Positions 1-6,370 of a stretch of DNA of 17,937 bases are shown one piece after another (position 1 is the stretch's first letter; the number at the start of each line of letters is the position of its first letter). Source of the stretch: Dehalococcoidales bacterium (GTDB lineage Bacteria; Chloroflexota; Dehalococcoidia; Dehalococcoidales; UBA5760); the NCBI GenBank assembly GCA_016931015.1, contig JAFGFP010000055.1, forward strand, positions 1-17,937, read 5' to 3'. The notes below the pieces were generated by a model, which searched no databases, was not told the origin of the DNA, and saw nothing but the letters and a program-made list of their open reading frames with translations. The translations under genes were made by a program, and so were the position numbers.

Positions 1-198
1 ACTGGGGACGCCGCCCAGCTCGACGATGGTCTCCGCCAGCCAGTCCAGGTGGCGCATCTCTTCGCGGGCCAGGGCCTCAATCTCGCAGGACATCTCGCCC
101 TCACCCATGGCGTAGGCGTGGGTCAAATACTGAATAATCGCCCCGTGTTCACCCTCAAGGTCCACGTTCAAGAGAGCGATAATCTTTTCCTTATCCAT
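1..198 (-). CDS. Ferritin-like / bacterioferritin-family protein (partial, C-terminus off the left edge)
   Basis: The first 66 residues of a ferritin-like four-helix protein are present. The start ATG is at 196-198, with a good ribosome-binding site (GGAGGGATTAC) directly upstream. The N-terminus MDKEKIIALL leads into a helix with Glu17-His18, and a second helix carries REEMRHLDW, whose Glu47-x-x-His50 is the usual di-iron ligand pattern. Such proteins store or oxidise ferrous iron in the cytoplasm. It lies downstream of a peroxide and superoxide defence operon but is separated from it by 203 bases holding a terminator-like hairpin and a TATAAT element, so it may be its own transcription unit. 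The family is clear. Whether it is a true bacterioferritin or another ferritin-like clade cannot be settled from the N-terminal half. Confidence 0.8.
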   Translation of the reverse strand, partial: MDKEKIIALLNVDLEGEHGAIIQYLTHAYAMGEGEMSCEIEALAREEMRHLDWLAETIVELGGVPS

Positions 199-275
199 GT
201 AATCCCTCCGTTATTTCTCGGTGGCGCTCGCCGGCGCGGCCCTATCCGGCCCGGCGCTAAGGTAGCGCCCGCCCT

Positions 276-281
276 ATTATA
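276..281 (-). promoter_or_regulatory. Putative -10 element of the ferritin-like gene
   Basis: A perfect TATAAT lies on the minus strand about 78 bases upstream of the ferritin-like start codon. No good -35 hexamer is visible at 16-18 bases, so this may depend on an activator or be fortuitous. It sits just downstream of the preceding operon's terminator-like hairpin. Confidence 0.4.
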
Positions 282-377
282 AACGCTAACCCCCTCGGCC
301 GCCACTACCAAACCACGACGCCCGGCAAGAAAAGCGATAAGAAGTATCCCTACCGGGCGCGTGGCCTCGCTACACCT

Positions 378-396
378 AAAACTTCCCTCGGGGAAG
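378..396 (-). terminator. Putative intrinsic terminator of the stress operon
   Basis: On the minus strand CTTCCC-CGA-GGGAAG forms a 6-bp hairpin followed by TTTT. It begins 5 bases past the stop codon of the winged-helix gene. The stem and T-run are short, so termination is probably partial. Confidence 0.5.
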
Positions 397-401
397 GCCG
401 G

Positions 402-626
402 CTACTTCTTGAGCATGGCCGCGCCCTTCTCGGTAAGCTGATACTTATCGCCCTTCTGGACGACGAAACCAGCCGGAATCAGGTCGCGGATGCCGCCCCT
501 TATGCGATACATGGGAAGCCCGGTGCTCCGGGCAACCTCTTCCGGGGACACCGGCCCCGAGCTCATGGCCCGAAATATCTTGAGGCCGGACTCGGTCAGT
601 GTCCCGTCGGTGCTGATACAAGCCAT
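402..626 (-). CDS. Small winged-helix-like protein
   Basis: This 74-residue protein looks like a single winged helix-turn-helix: an N-terminal helix, a central recognition-helix region (SPEEVARSTGLPMYRIRGGIRDL, split here as residues 27-38 and 39-49) and a wing (VVQKGDKYQLTEKGAAML in two halves) ending TEKG. The wing pattern resembles MarR/ArsR-type or DprA-type domains, but there is no dimerisation segment or metal site. A GAGGAGG ribosome-binding site precedes the ATG. It follows the peroxiredoxin gene by 16 bases and is probably the last gene of the PerR-headed operon. It could be a small DNA-binding accessory regulator, but a structural winged-helix role is also possible. No closer family is recognised. 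Confidence 0.7.
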   Translation of the reverse strand: MACISTDGTLTESGLKIFRAMSSGPVSPEEVARSTGLPMYRIRGGIRDLIPAGFVVQKGDKYQLTEKGAAMLKK

Positions 627-642
627 CTTAGCCTCCTCGCTC

Positions 643-1296
643 TTAGAGCTTCTTCTTACAGAGATACCAGTCCACGCACTCGTACCCTTTCTCCTTGAGT
701 CTCTCTTCCGCCATCTCCTGCGTGGTCGGCGGCGGCACCACTACCTTGTCGCCCGGTCTCCAGTTGGCCGGCGTAGCCACCTTATTGGCGTCGGTGGTCT
801 GTAAGGCGTCGATGATGCGCAGTATCTCATCCATATTGCGCCCCGTGGTCAGCGGGTAGTAGAGTATCGTCCTTACAATCTGGTTGGGGTCGATGATGAA
901 GACGCAGCGCACCGTCTCGGTCTTACTCTGCCCGGGGTGAACCATGCCGTAGGCGGTAGAGACCGAGCGGTCGAGGTCGGCGATAATGGGGAAGGGAATC
1001 TTGACCCCGGTCTTCTCCTCGATGTTACGCACCCAGGCGATGTGAGAGGAGAGGCTGTCGATGCTTAATCCCAGAAGCTCGGTGCCTCTCTTCTGCAGCT
1101 CGGGATAGATTTCAGCGAAGGCGAGAAACTCGGTGGTGCACACCGGCGTGAAATCCGCCGGGTGTGAGAAGAGAACCAGCCAGCTCCCTTTGAAGTCCTC
1201 CAGCTTAACCGTAACGTGAGTGGTCACCGCCGTAAAGTCCGGCGCCGGCTCCCCCAAACGCGGCAGGCTAGCAACCTTTTCCTGTACTTCTTCCAT
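643..1296 (-). CDS. Peroxiredoxin, archaeal Prx6-like type
   Basis: A thiol peroxidase that reduces hydrogen peroxide and alkyl hydroperoxides in the cytoplasm. The peroxidatic motif HPADFTPVCTTEF places the catalytic Cys at residue 53. The long C-terminal extension characteristic of the Prx6 group is present, with two further cysteines at 207 and 213 (ECVDWYLC). The length (217) and the spacing of those two cysteines match the archaeal enzymes of the Aeropyrum and Pyrococcus type, where the C-terminal Cys supplies the resolving thiol. An AAAGGAGG ribosome-binding site lies upstream of the ATG. It is 54 bases downstream of desulfoferrodoxin, which makes functional sense: superoxide reductase generates peroxide and this enzyme removes it. 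Confidence 0.95.
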   Translation of the reverse strand: MEEVQEKVASLPRLGEPAPDFTAVTTHVTVKLEDFKGSWLVLFSHPADFTPVCTTEFLAFAEIYPELQKRGTELLGLSIDSLSSHIAWVRNIEEKTGVKIPFPIIADLDRSVSTAYGMVHPGQSKTETVRCVFIIDPNQIVRTILYYPLTTGRNMDEILRIIDALQTTDANKVATPANWRPGDKVVVPPPTTQEMAEERLKEKGYECVDWYLCKKKL

Positions 1297-1350
1297 GGTA
1301 AAACCTCCTTTGGCTTTGCTTTCTCTTAATTGGGCTCTGGGATAACCCTG

Positions 1351-1728
1351 CTAAGCGGATTTCCACAAGCCGTGGACATTACAGTACTCCCGGGCGGCCA
1401 CCTTCCCGGACTTCACGCCGAACTCGGTCTCCGGCTTGTCCCCCGGCTTAAAGAAATGGCGGCAGCCATCGCCGTCGGTAACCACCTCAACCCACTCGAT
1501 GTAGTGCTTCTCCTCCATGGGGTGGGGAACGTCGCCGACCTTGACCTTTACTCCCGCGGCGCCCGCCTCAATCACCGGGACGTGCTTTTCCTTGCCGGCA
1601 TCAACAGTCTTCGCCTCGAGTAGCTCCATGGGCTGGCCGCAGCAGACCAGCTCTCCCTCCCCAGCATGCAGTACCTCAACGATGTTGCCGCAAACGTTAC
1701 ACCGGTAAATCTGATTCAGTGCTGTCAT
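1351..1728 (-). CDS. dfx: Desulfoferrodoxin (superoxide reductase, two-iron type)
   Basis: Reduces superoxide to peroxide without making oxygen, using electrons from rubredoxin. The start is placed at the ATG at 1726-1728 (MTALNQIYRC) because an AAAGGGGG ribosome-binding site precedes it; a longer open frame reaching 1758 lacks one. From that start the protein has 125 residues. The desulforedoxin-like centre I ligands are Cys10, Cys13, Cys29 and Cys30. The catalytic centre II ligands are His49, His69, His75, Cys116 and His119, with the conserved Glu47-Lys48 in the EKHVPVI segment. Every ligand is present, so the enzyme should be active. It lies between the PAS gene and the peroxiredoxin, in the same orientation. 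Confidence 0.97.
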   Translation of the reverse strand: MTALNQIYRCNVCGNIVEVLHAGEGELVCCGQPMELLEAKTVDAGKEKHVPVIEAGAAGVKVKVGDVPHPMEEKHYIEWVEVVTDGDGCRHFFKPGDKPETEFGVKSGKVAAREYCNVHGLWKSA

Positions 1729-1795
1729 AGTTAGCCCCCTTTGGTTATTTTTCTTCATTACCTAATGTCATAGAGCGCGCGAAAGAGCGGCCCTT

Positions 1796-2185
1796 TTACT
1801 CATCGAGCAGCCTTTTTTCACCCCTAAGCGCCTTGATACCGGTGATATCCTGAGCCGCTTCCAGGGTTCCCAGATAGCGGCCGCTCTCGTCCCGCACCGC
1901 AAAATAGCGGATATAGAGCTTCATCCCCTGGTGGTCAATCCAGAACTCCGCCGAGCTACGCTTACCGCTCTTAAAATCGGAGATTATCTGGTTTACCTTG
2001 TCCAGGCTGTGTTCGGGGTGGCAGTCCCGCACCGACTTCCCCAGCACCGAGCGCGGCCGCTTAAAGACCCGGCTCTCGTGCCGGTTCCAGAACCTGACCA
2101 AGTCATCCCCGTCAACGAAGGAAATATCCAGCGGCAGCGCCTCCAGTATTCCGGCCAGCTGCTCCCGACTCAGGTTCTCTATCAT
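1796..2185 (-). CDS. Stand-alone PAS domain protein
   Basis: A 129-residue protein made almost entirely of one PAS fold (SREQLAGILEALPLDISF, then FWNRHESRVFKRP, then YFAVRDESGRYLGTLEAAQD ending in DITGIKAL). It has no kinase, cyclase or DNA-binding output. It resembles the PAS segment found at the C-terminus of DUF438-type proteins, which can bind haem or other ligands. The GTG at 2194 overlaps the rubredoxin stop but leaves no spacing from the GGAGGA sequence, so the ATG at 2183-2185, nine bases downstream of it, is preferred. Tight coupling to rubredoxin suggests a redox or oxygen-sensing role in the stress operon. That role is inference. Confidence 0.85.
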   Translation of the reverse strand: MIENLSREQLAGILEALPLDISFVDGDDLVRFWNRHESRVFKRPRSVLGKSVRDCHPEHSLDKVNQIISDFKSGKRSSAEFWIDHQGMKLYIRYFAVRDESGRYLGTLEAAQDITGIKALRGEKRLLDE

Positions 2186-2190
2186 CGCCC

Positions 2191-2355
2191 TCACTCCTCC
2201 AGCTTCTTAAAGTCGCTCTTGGCCGCCCCGCACACGGGACACACCCAGTCATCCGGGAGCTCCTCGAAGGGTGTCCCCGGGGCAATATTACCGTCCGGGT
2301 CGCCCGCCTCAGGGTCGTAGACGTAGCCGCACACGGTACACTCGTATTTCGCCAT
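2191..2355 (-). CDS. Rubredoxin
   Basis: A 54-residue one-iron electron carrier. Translation from the ATG at 2353-2355 gives MAKYECTVCGYVYDPEAGD at the N-terminus, with iron ligands Cys6 and Cys9, then DDWVCPVCGAAKSDF with Cys39 and Cys42. The family's aromatic and glycine positions (GYVYD, PGTPFEELP) are intact. The gene starts 5 bases after the flavin reductase stop, and its ribosome-binding site (AAAGGAGG) overlaps that stop region. It is the expected electron donor for the desulfoferrodoxin two genes downstream, and possibly for rubrerythrin-type peroxidases encoded nearby. Confidence 0.97.
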   Translation of the reverse strand: MAKYECTVCGYVYDPEAGDPDGNIAPGTPFEELPDDWVCPVCGAAKSDFKKLEE

Positions 2356-2360
2356 AATTG

Positions 2361-2876
2361 CTACCTCCTTTGCTCCGCGATATAGACCGGAGCCGCTTTG
2401 GGCGTAGTGCCGCGCTTAACCTGATGGTAGTATTCGTAGGTCAGGCACTCTTCTTCGGTGAGGACTTCCGCCGCCTTAAGCTCGCCGATGAAAATAGTGT
2501 GCGTGCCCACACTGACTTCATTAACCAGGGCTACTTCCAGATAGGCGACGGCGTTTTCCAGTATCACCGGGGCTCCGGTCTCGCCTGTCTTGTAGTCGAC
2601 GCCGTTCAGCTTATCGATGTCCCGGCCCGACTTAAAACCGAAGCGCCCGATGAAGGGGAGGGGAGTTGACTTAGAGAGCACGGAGGCCGTGAAGACCCGG
2701 CTCTGGTGAATAAACTGGTGGCTGAGATTGTCCTTGTTGATGCTGACGGCGACCGTGGGCGGCTCGGAGGCCACCTGGAAGACCGTGTTGGCAATCTGAG
2801 CATTAAGGCGGTCTCCCTCTTTCGAGCCGACGACGTAGAGACCGTAGCTCAACCGATGTAACGCCTTGAGATCCAT
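2361..2876 (-). CDS. Flavin reductase-like (flavoredoxin-type) FMN protein
   Basis: A 172-residue FMN-binding split-barrel protein of the flavin reductase-like family. Recognisable segments are MDLKALHRLSYGLYVV at the start, NAQIANTVFQVASEPPTVAV (the flavin-binding strand and loop) and GTHTIFIGELKAAEVL near the end. The start is set at the ATG at 2874-2876: the ATG nine bases earlier abuts the AAAAGGGGG ribosome-binding site, and family members start MDLKAL. In Moorella and clostridia this domain is fused to rubredoxin in high-molecular-weight rubredoxin (Hrb), which feeds flavodiiron proteins. Here the two halves are separate adjacent genes. The likely role is NAD(P)H-dependent reduction of rubredoxin. 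Confidence 0.92.
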   Translation of the reverse strand: MDLKALHRLSYGLYVVGSKEGDRLNAQIANTVFQVASEPPTVAVSINKDNLSHQFIHQSRVFTASVLSKSTPLPFIGRFGFKSGRDIDKLNGVDYKTGETGAPVILENAVAYLEVALVNEVSVGTHTIFIGELKAAEVLTEEECLTYEYYHQVKRGTTPKAAPVYIAEQRR

Positions 2877-2892
2877 TCTTGCCATCCCCCTT

Positions 2893-3279
2893 TTATTTAG
2901 CAGAGGTCTGACAGTCCCGACACAAGCCGCGAAACTCCAGGACATGATGAGAAACCCGAAAGCCGGTCTTCTTGGCTACCCTCTCGTTTCTCTCCAGATC
3001 CACCGGCTCGTCAACATCGAAAACCCGTCCGCAGCGCTCACAGCGGAAATGATAGTGGCTGCTTAGGTCACCGTCAAACCGACTCAGGCTGCCCGCCAGG
3101 TCCAGCTCAGTAATCTCCGCCTCATCTCTCAACAGTTTCAAGTTGCGATAGACCGTCCCCAGACTGATGTTAGGCATCTCCTGCCGCACCGCCTCGTAGA
3201 CATGATAGGCGGTGGGATGAGACGACGTCCGTCTCAGGAAATTCAGGATTGCCTCCCTCTGTTTCGACCTTCGTAACAC
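2893..3279 (-). CDS. perR: PerR-type peroxide-sensing repressor (Fur family)
   Basis: A 128-residue Fur-family repressor starting at GTG. An N-terminal winged helix (residues 1-60, ISLGTVYRNLKLL as recognition helix) is followed by the metal and dimerisation domain. The structural zinc site is Cys80, Cys83, Cys120 and Cys123. All five regulatory-metal positions of Bacillus PerR are in register: His21, Asp69 (SRFD), His75 and His77 (HYH) and Asp88. Having Asp rather than Glu at the last position favours PerR over Fur. The gene heads the stress operon, with the flavin reductase start 16 bases downstream, and has an operator-like sequence over its own promoter, so autorepression relieved by peroxide is likely. 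Confidence 0.93.
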   Translation of the reverse strand: MLRRSKQREAILNFLRRTSSHPTAYHVYEAVRQEMPNISLGTVYRNLKLLRDEAEITELDLAGSLSRFDGDLSSHYHFRCERCGRVFDVDEPVDLERNERVAKKTGFRVSHHVLEFRGLCRDCQTSAK

Positions 3280-3310
3280 AGAATAATCCCGGTTAGCTTA
3301 ATCCTTAATC

Positions 3311-3330
3311 AATAATAATAATCATTACTA
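3311..3330. promoter_or_regulatory. Fur/PerR-box operator in the perR promoter
   Basis: On the minus strand TAGTAATGATTATTA (3316-3330) matches the Bacillus PerR-box consensus TTATAATNATTATAA at 11 of 14 defined positions. Read on the plus strand, 3311-3329 matches the 19-bp Fur box at 15 of 19. It begins at the -10 hexamer and covers the expected transcription start, the classic position for repression. Confidence 0.8.
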
Positions 3331-3358
3331 TAATAGGCCGACCCGCCCCGACTGTCAA
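3330..3358 (-). promoter_or_regulatory. Sigma-70 promoter of the perR stress operon
   Basis: On the minus strand TTGACA (3353-3358), a 17-base spacer and TATTAT (3330-3335) form a near-consensus promoter. It points at perR, about 50 bases away. The -35 lies next to a weak hairpin after the sufB gene (CCCC/GGGG stem, 3360-3374). Confidence 0.85.
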
Positions 3359-3399
3359 ACCCCAAAATCGGGGCTGACACGGCTTCTCACGCCTTAAGC

Positions 3400-4635
3400 T
3401 CACATGAGCTCCTTCTCGCTGGCTTCAATCGCTCGTTCCAGCTCGGCGCCGAGCGTCGGGGGCAAGCCCTCGATATCCACCCGGATAAAGCCCCGGACGA
3501 TGGTCGCCGTCGCCTCGGTACGGCTCAGCCCCCGGGACATAAGATACTCTACCTCTTCCTCGGCAATCTTACCCACCGCCGCCTCGTGAGAGAGGTCAAT
3601 GCCCGCCAGATTGCCTTTGAGCTCGGGGATGGCGTGAATTGTGCCTCCGCCCTCCAGGATGAGCCCGCGGCACTCCAGGTGCCCCTTTACCTCGGGGGCG
3701 CTACCCTCGATATAGCCCCGGGCGATAATACTGCCGCCGGTGGTTATCGCCCGGCTGATGATTTCCGTGCGGGCCCCTTTAGCCTCGAGCGTGGCCCGCG
3801 CCCCCACGTCCAGCGACGAGCCCTCGGGGGCCACCAGGATACTGTTGTACCGGACCGTGGCCCGCTCCCCGACACAGCGGGCGGAGGGGTACATCTGTAA
3901 GGAGTGCACCGGCTTCATGAGCACGTAGTTACTCAGGAACAAGCCGTCCTCCTCCACCACGGCGGCGGTGCGGGGACGAACCGCCACCTCGGGGTTCCAG
4001 CTGTGAATCATGGTAAAGGTAACCTTGGCGCCTTTTTTTATGTAGAACTCGGAGACGCCCAGGTGCAGGCCGGGGTCGTTTCCCGAACCCGTGGTGCAGC
4101 CGGTAATAATATGAAGCTCCGAGCCCTCTTCGGCGATGACGATGTTATGTACATTCTGCTGCAGCCGCGCCTGCGACATGTAGAGACAGGCCTGAACCGG
4201 GAAGACCGTCTTCTGCCCGGGCAGGGCCCTGATAAAGTAGCCGTCGTGCTGGCCCAGCTCGACGTTAGCCGTGTACTTATCGGCGTCCACCGCCACCGCC
4301 TGCCACCAGTAGTCCGCCATCCAGTCGTACTTCGCGAGAGCCTGGCTCACCGGCATCACCTCCACCCCCTCCTCCCTGACCGAGCTGTGAACCGGGGTAT
4401 TGTCCATCTGGATATAGGTCCCCGACCTCTGACTCAAGTCGTCGAGCATGACCCCGGCCCCCAGCATCTGCTCCTTGGCCGGAGCGGGGAGACCCGATGG
4501 GTCAGCCTGGTAGGCCGGTTCCTCAGCCGAAGCGACGTAGCTATCGAGGTCAACATCCTGACCCAGAGCGGCCGGCTTCTCCGCCGCCGCCTCAGCCTTA
4601 TCACGATGCGTCCGGGAAGTCTTCACCTCGCTCAC
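3400..4635 (-). CDS. sufB: SufB/SufD-family Fe-S assembly scaffold subunit
   Basis: Scaffold component of the SUF iron-sulfur assembly machinery, 411 residues. The C-terminal half is the SufBD beta-helix core (DVGARATLEAKGARTEI, IIARGYIEGSAPEVKGH, GLILEGGGTIHAIPEL, then LSHEAAVGKIAEEEVEYLM), ending in the usual helical tail (GLSRTEATATIVRGFI). The start is the GTG at 4633-4635, which shares one base with the sufC TAG stop and has AAGGAGG eight bases upstream. The frame extends further upstream without such a signal. There is a single SufB/D-like gene and no sufS, sufU or sufE in the window, so the minimal archaeal-style SufBC arrangement is likely. SufD cannot be excluded by sequence reading alone. 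Confidence 0.92.
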   Translation of the reverse strand: MSEVKTSRTHRDKAEAAAEKPAALGQDVDLDSYVASAEEPAYQADPSGLPAPAKEQMLGAGVMLDDLSQRSGTYIQMDNTPVHSSVREEGVEVMPVSQALAKYDWMADYWWQAVAVDADKYTANVELGQHDGYFIRALPGQKTVFPVQACLYMSQARLQQNVHNIVIAEEGSELHIITGCTTGSGNDPGLHLGVSEFYIKKGAKVTFTMIHSWNPEVAVRPRTAAVVEEDGLFLSNYVLMKPVHSLQMYPSARCVGERATVRYNSILVAPEGSSLDVGARATLEAKGARTEIISRAITTGGSIIARGYIEGSAPEVKGHLECRGLILEGGGTIHAIPELKGNLAGIDLSHEAAVGKIAEEEVEYLMSRGLSRTEATATIVRGFIRVDIEGLPPTLGAELERAIEASEKELM

Positions 4636-5381
4636 TAGTGGAACCTCCTTACCAGGCACTGGGTACACTCCTCATAGCCCTTCTGCTTGATGTTTTTCAG
4701 TATCTCGTGAGGGTCGCCCTCGCAGCCGATTCTCCCCTGGCACATGACGTAGCCGGTACGGGCGTCGACGTAGTCCAGGATATGGCCGGTGTGGGTGATG
4801 ATAAGCCCCATACACTTCCGGTCGACGATAGGGCAATCCTTCTCCAGGAGCTCGTTTATCAGGCTGCCGATTAAGGCTATGTTCTCCAGGTCGACCCCGG
4901 ACTCGGGCTCATCGAGCAGGGCAAGCTCCGGCTTCTGCGCCAGAAGTTGCATCATCTCGGAGCGCTTTATCTCCCCGCCGGAAAAGCCGTAGTTTATCTC
5001 CCGCTCCATAAAGTCGGTGAGGTCGGTCTTCTCCGCGAGCCGCTCGATAATCTCCCCGTCACCCCGCCCCCTGAGGCAGGCGGCGACCATGTCCCGCGTC
5101 TTTACGCCGCGCACCACCGGGGGCCGCTGAAAGGACATGCCGATACCCAAGCGGGCCCGCTCGTCGAGCGAGAGCTTGGTGATATTCTTCCCGCGGAAGC
5201 TGATGCTGCCCGCGGTTACCTTATACTTAGGAAAGCCCATTATCGCCGCCAGCAGGGTGGTCTTACCGCTGCCGTTGGGCCCGAAGAGGACGTGGGTCTC
5301 GCCGACCCCAATCTTCATGGTTACGTCATGCAGGATTTCCCTGCCCTCAACCGCTACCGCCAGGTGCTTAATTTCGAGCAT
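4635..5381 (-). CDS. sufC: SufC ATPase of the SUF Fe-S assembly system
   Basis: ABC-type ATPase, 248 residues, that drives conformational changes in the SufB scaffold. Walker A is GPNGSGKTT (34-42), the Q-loop lies in MSFQRPP (Gln85), the signature is FSGGE (133-137), Walker B is LALLDEPESGVDLE (153-166), and the switch histidine is in LIITHTG. The DEPESGVDLE wording is typical of SufC rather than of transport ATPases. A GGGAGA ribosome-binding site precedes the ATG. It overlaps sufB by one base, so the two are translationally coupled, and it follows the rubrerythrin-like gene by 34 bases, apparently in one transcript. Confidence 0.96.
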   Translation of the reverse strand: MLEIKHLAVAVEGREILHDVTMKIGVGETHVLFGPNGSGKTTLLAAIMGFPKYKVTAGSISFRGKNITKLSLDERARLGIGMSFQRPPVVRGVKTRDMVAACLRGRGDGEIIERLAEKTDLTDFMEREINYGFSGGEIKRSEMMQLLAQKPELALLDEPESGVDLENIALIGSLINELLEKDCPIVDRKCMGLIITHTGHILDYVDARTGYVMCQGRIGCEGDPHEILKNIKQKGYEECTQCLVRRFH

Positions 5382-5415
5382 CGCTCTGTCTCCCTTGTCT
5401 CTACTTGTTACCGTT

Positions 5416-5940
5416 CTATCCGCCGTCCAGCGACGGGTGCTCCTGCTGCACGAACCAGCCCGCCGGGTCTTTAAGATACTCGTAGTAGTCGAGCAGCACC
5501 AGATAGTGCCCCCGTTCCTGGGCCATAAGCGCCCGATAGAACTCCTTCTCGCCGCCGTAGCTTGCGGTCTGGCTCTGGGCCTGATAGTAATCGTAGGTCT
5601 TGTTTTCCATGTCCATGGCCGTCTTCACGGCGTCGAGCTCGCTGGCCTGAGCCTTTACCCCGGAATCGGCCGTGGCCCGGGCAAATATGGTTCTTAAGCC
5701 CGCTCCTCCGTCCGACTCAAGGCGAGTCTCGGGCCAGCCCTTTTTATCCTTAAGCGACCGGTATATCTCCTCGAAGGTCTGCCGGTGAAGGTCTTCCTCG
5801 GCCGCCAGCGAGGCGAGCAGCTTCTTACCCATCTCGTTACCGCTTTCCCGGCTGGCCTTGAGGTAGAATTCCTTGCCGTCAATCTCCATCTGGATAGCGA
5901 CCTGAAGCGCCTCTAGAGTCCTGTCCTGCTCCGCTGGCAT
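5416..5940 (-). CDS. Rubrerythrin-like ferritin-family di-iron protein
   Basis: A 174-residue ferritin-like protein with two helix pairs carrying di-iron ligands: Glu19 (QMEIDGKEFY), Glu49-x-x-His52 (EEDLH), Glu112 (MENKTYDYY) and Glu142-x-x-His145 (ERGHY). This is the rubrerythrin erythrin-domain pattern. No rubredoxin-like CxxC domain is fused, so an external donor would be needed; the rubredoxin encoded upstream of 2355 is a candidate. Likely roles are peroxide reduction or iron handling. It is the promoter-proximal gene of a unit with sufC and sufB, linking iron or peroxide sensing to Fe-S repair. The exact subfamily is not determined. Confidence 0.9.
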   Translation of the reverse strand: MPAEQDRTLEALQVAIQMEIDGKEFYLKASRESGNEMGKKLLASLAAEEDLHRQTFEEIYRSLKDKKGWPETRLESDGGAGLRTIFARATADSGVKAQASELDAVKTAMDMENKTYDYYQAQSQTASYGGEKEFYRALMAQERGHYLVLLDYYEYLKDPAGWFVQQEHPSLDGG

Positions 5941-6064
5941 AAACCCTTTCCCCCTTTATGTCAAATAGATTGGATTAGGGTAGTCAAACCCCACTCAACC
6001 AGTATCCCCCCAAAGTAGTTCGCCTGTAAAGTATTCTCACCCCGCTAAAGTAACAGGATTGAAA

Positions 6065-6093
6065 AATATAATTCATTATCCCCCGGATGTCAA
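6065..6093 (-). promoter_or_regulatory. Sigma-70 promoter of the rubrerythrin-sufCB operon with PerR-like inverted repeat
   Basis: On the minus strand TTGACA (6088-6093), a 17-base spacer and TATATT (6065-6070) form a near-consensus promoter. Inside it GGATAATGAATTATAT contains the inverted repeat ATAAT-GA-ATTAT (6068-6079), which resembles a PerR/Fur box but has a two-base rather than one-base centre. The leader to the ATG would be about 118 bases. Confidence 0.75.
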
Positions 6094-6235
6094 GTTTCCC
6101 GCCGCCGACAGCACCGGGGTAGCCAGCACCGCCCCGTACTTTCCAAGCTCAGGGCAAACGGTGTAAAATAGAGAGCGGAATAAATCGGCTATCCCGAGAG
6201 CCGTGACTATCGTTAGAAAGTAGAAGAACGCCGGA

Positions 6236-6334
6236 ATGAAATCACTCAAGATCGTCCTGCCCTGCCTTATCCTCTCCGCAGCCCTGTCGCTGGCATCAGT
6301 GACGCTGCTTACCGCGAGGCCTGCGGCAGCCTGA
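6236..6334 (+). other. Signal-peptide reading frame ending in TGA, in frame with the repeat protein
   Basis: The ATG at 6236 opens a 32-codon frame encoding a textbook secretory signal: charged start MKSLK, hydrophobic core LILSAALSLASVTLL, then TARPAAA with an AxA cleavage site. It ends at TGA (6332-6334). The frame beyond that TGA is open and identical to that of the repeat protein starting at 6371 (GGPVEESSGSTT follows directly). Together 6236-7384 would be one 382-codon secreted protein with one in-frame stop. The upstream ribosome-binding site is weak (GAAGAACGCCGGA). Confidence 0.75.
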
Positions 6335-6370
6335 GGGGGCCCAGTCGAAGAGTCGTCAGGTTCGACGACC

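Noticed and set aside
3586..4874. Long plus-strand open frames opposite sufB and sufC (for example 3904-4638).
   Set aside because: They lie antisense to clearly recognised genes, are Arg/His/Leu-rich without family motifs, and lack ribosome-binding sites. They are by-products of high GC content.
6332..6334. TGA as a selenocysteine codon.
   Set aside because: The residue lies at a signal-peptide junction with no redox motif, and no SECIS-like hairpin is obvious just downstream.
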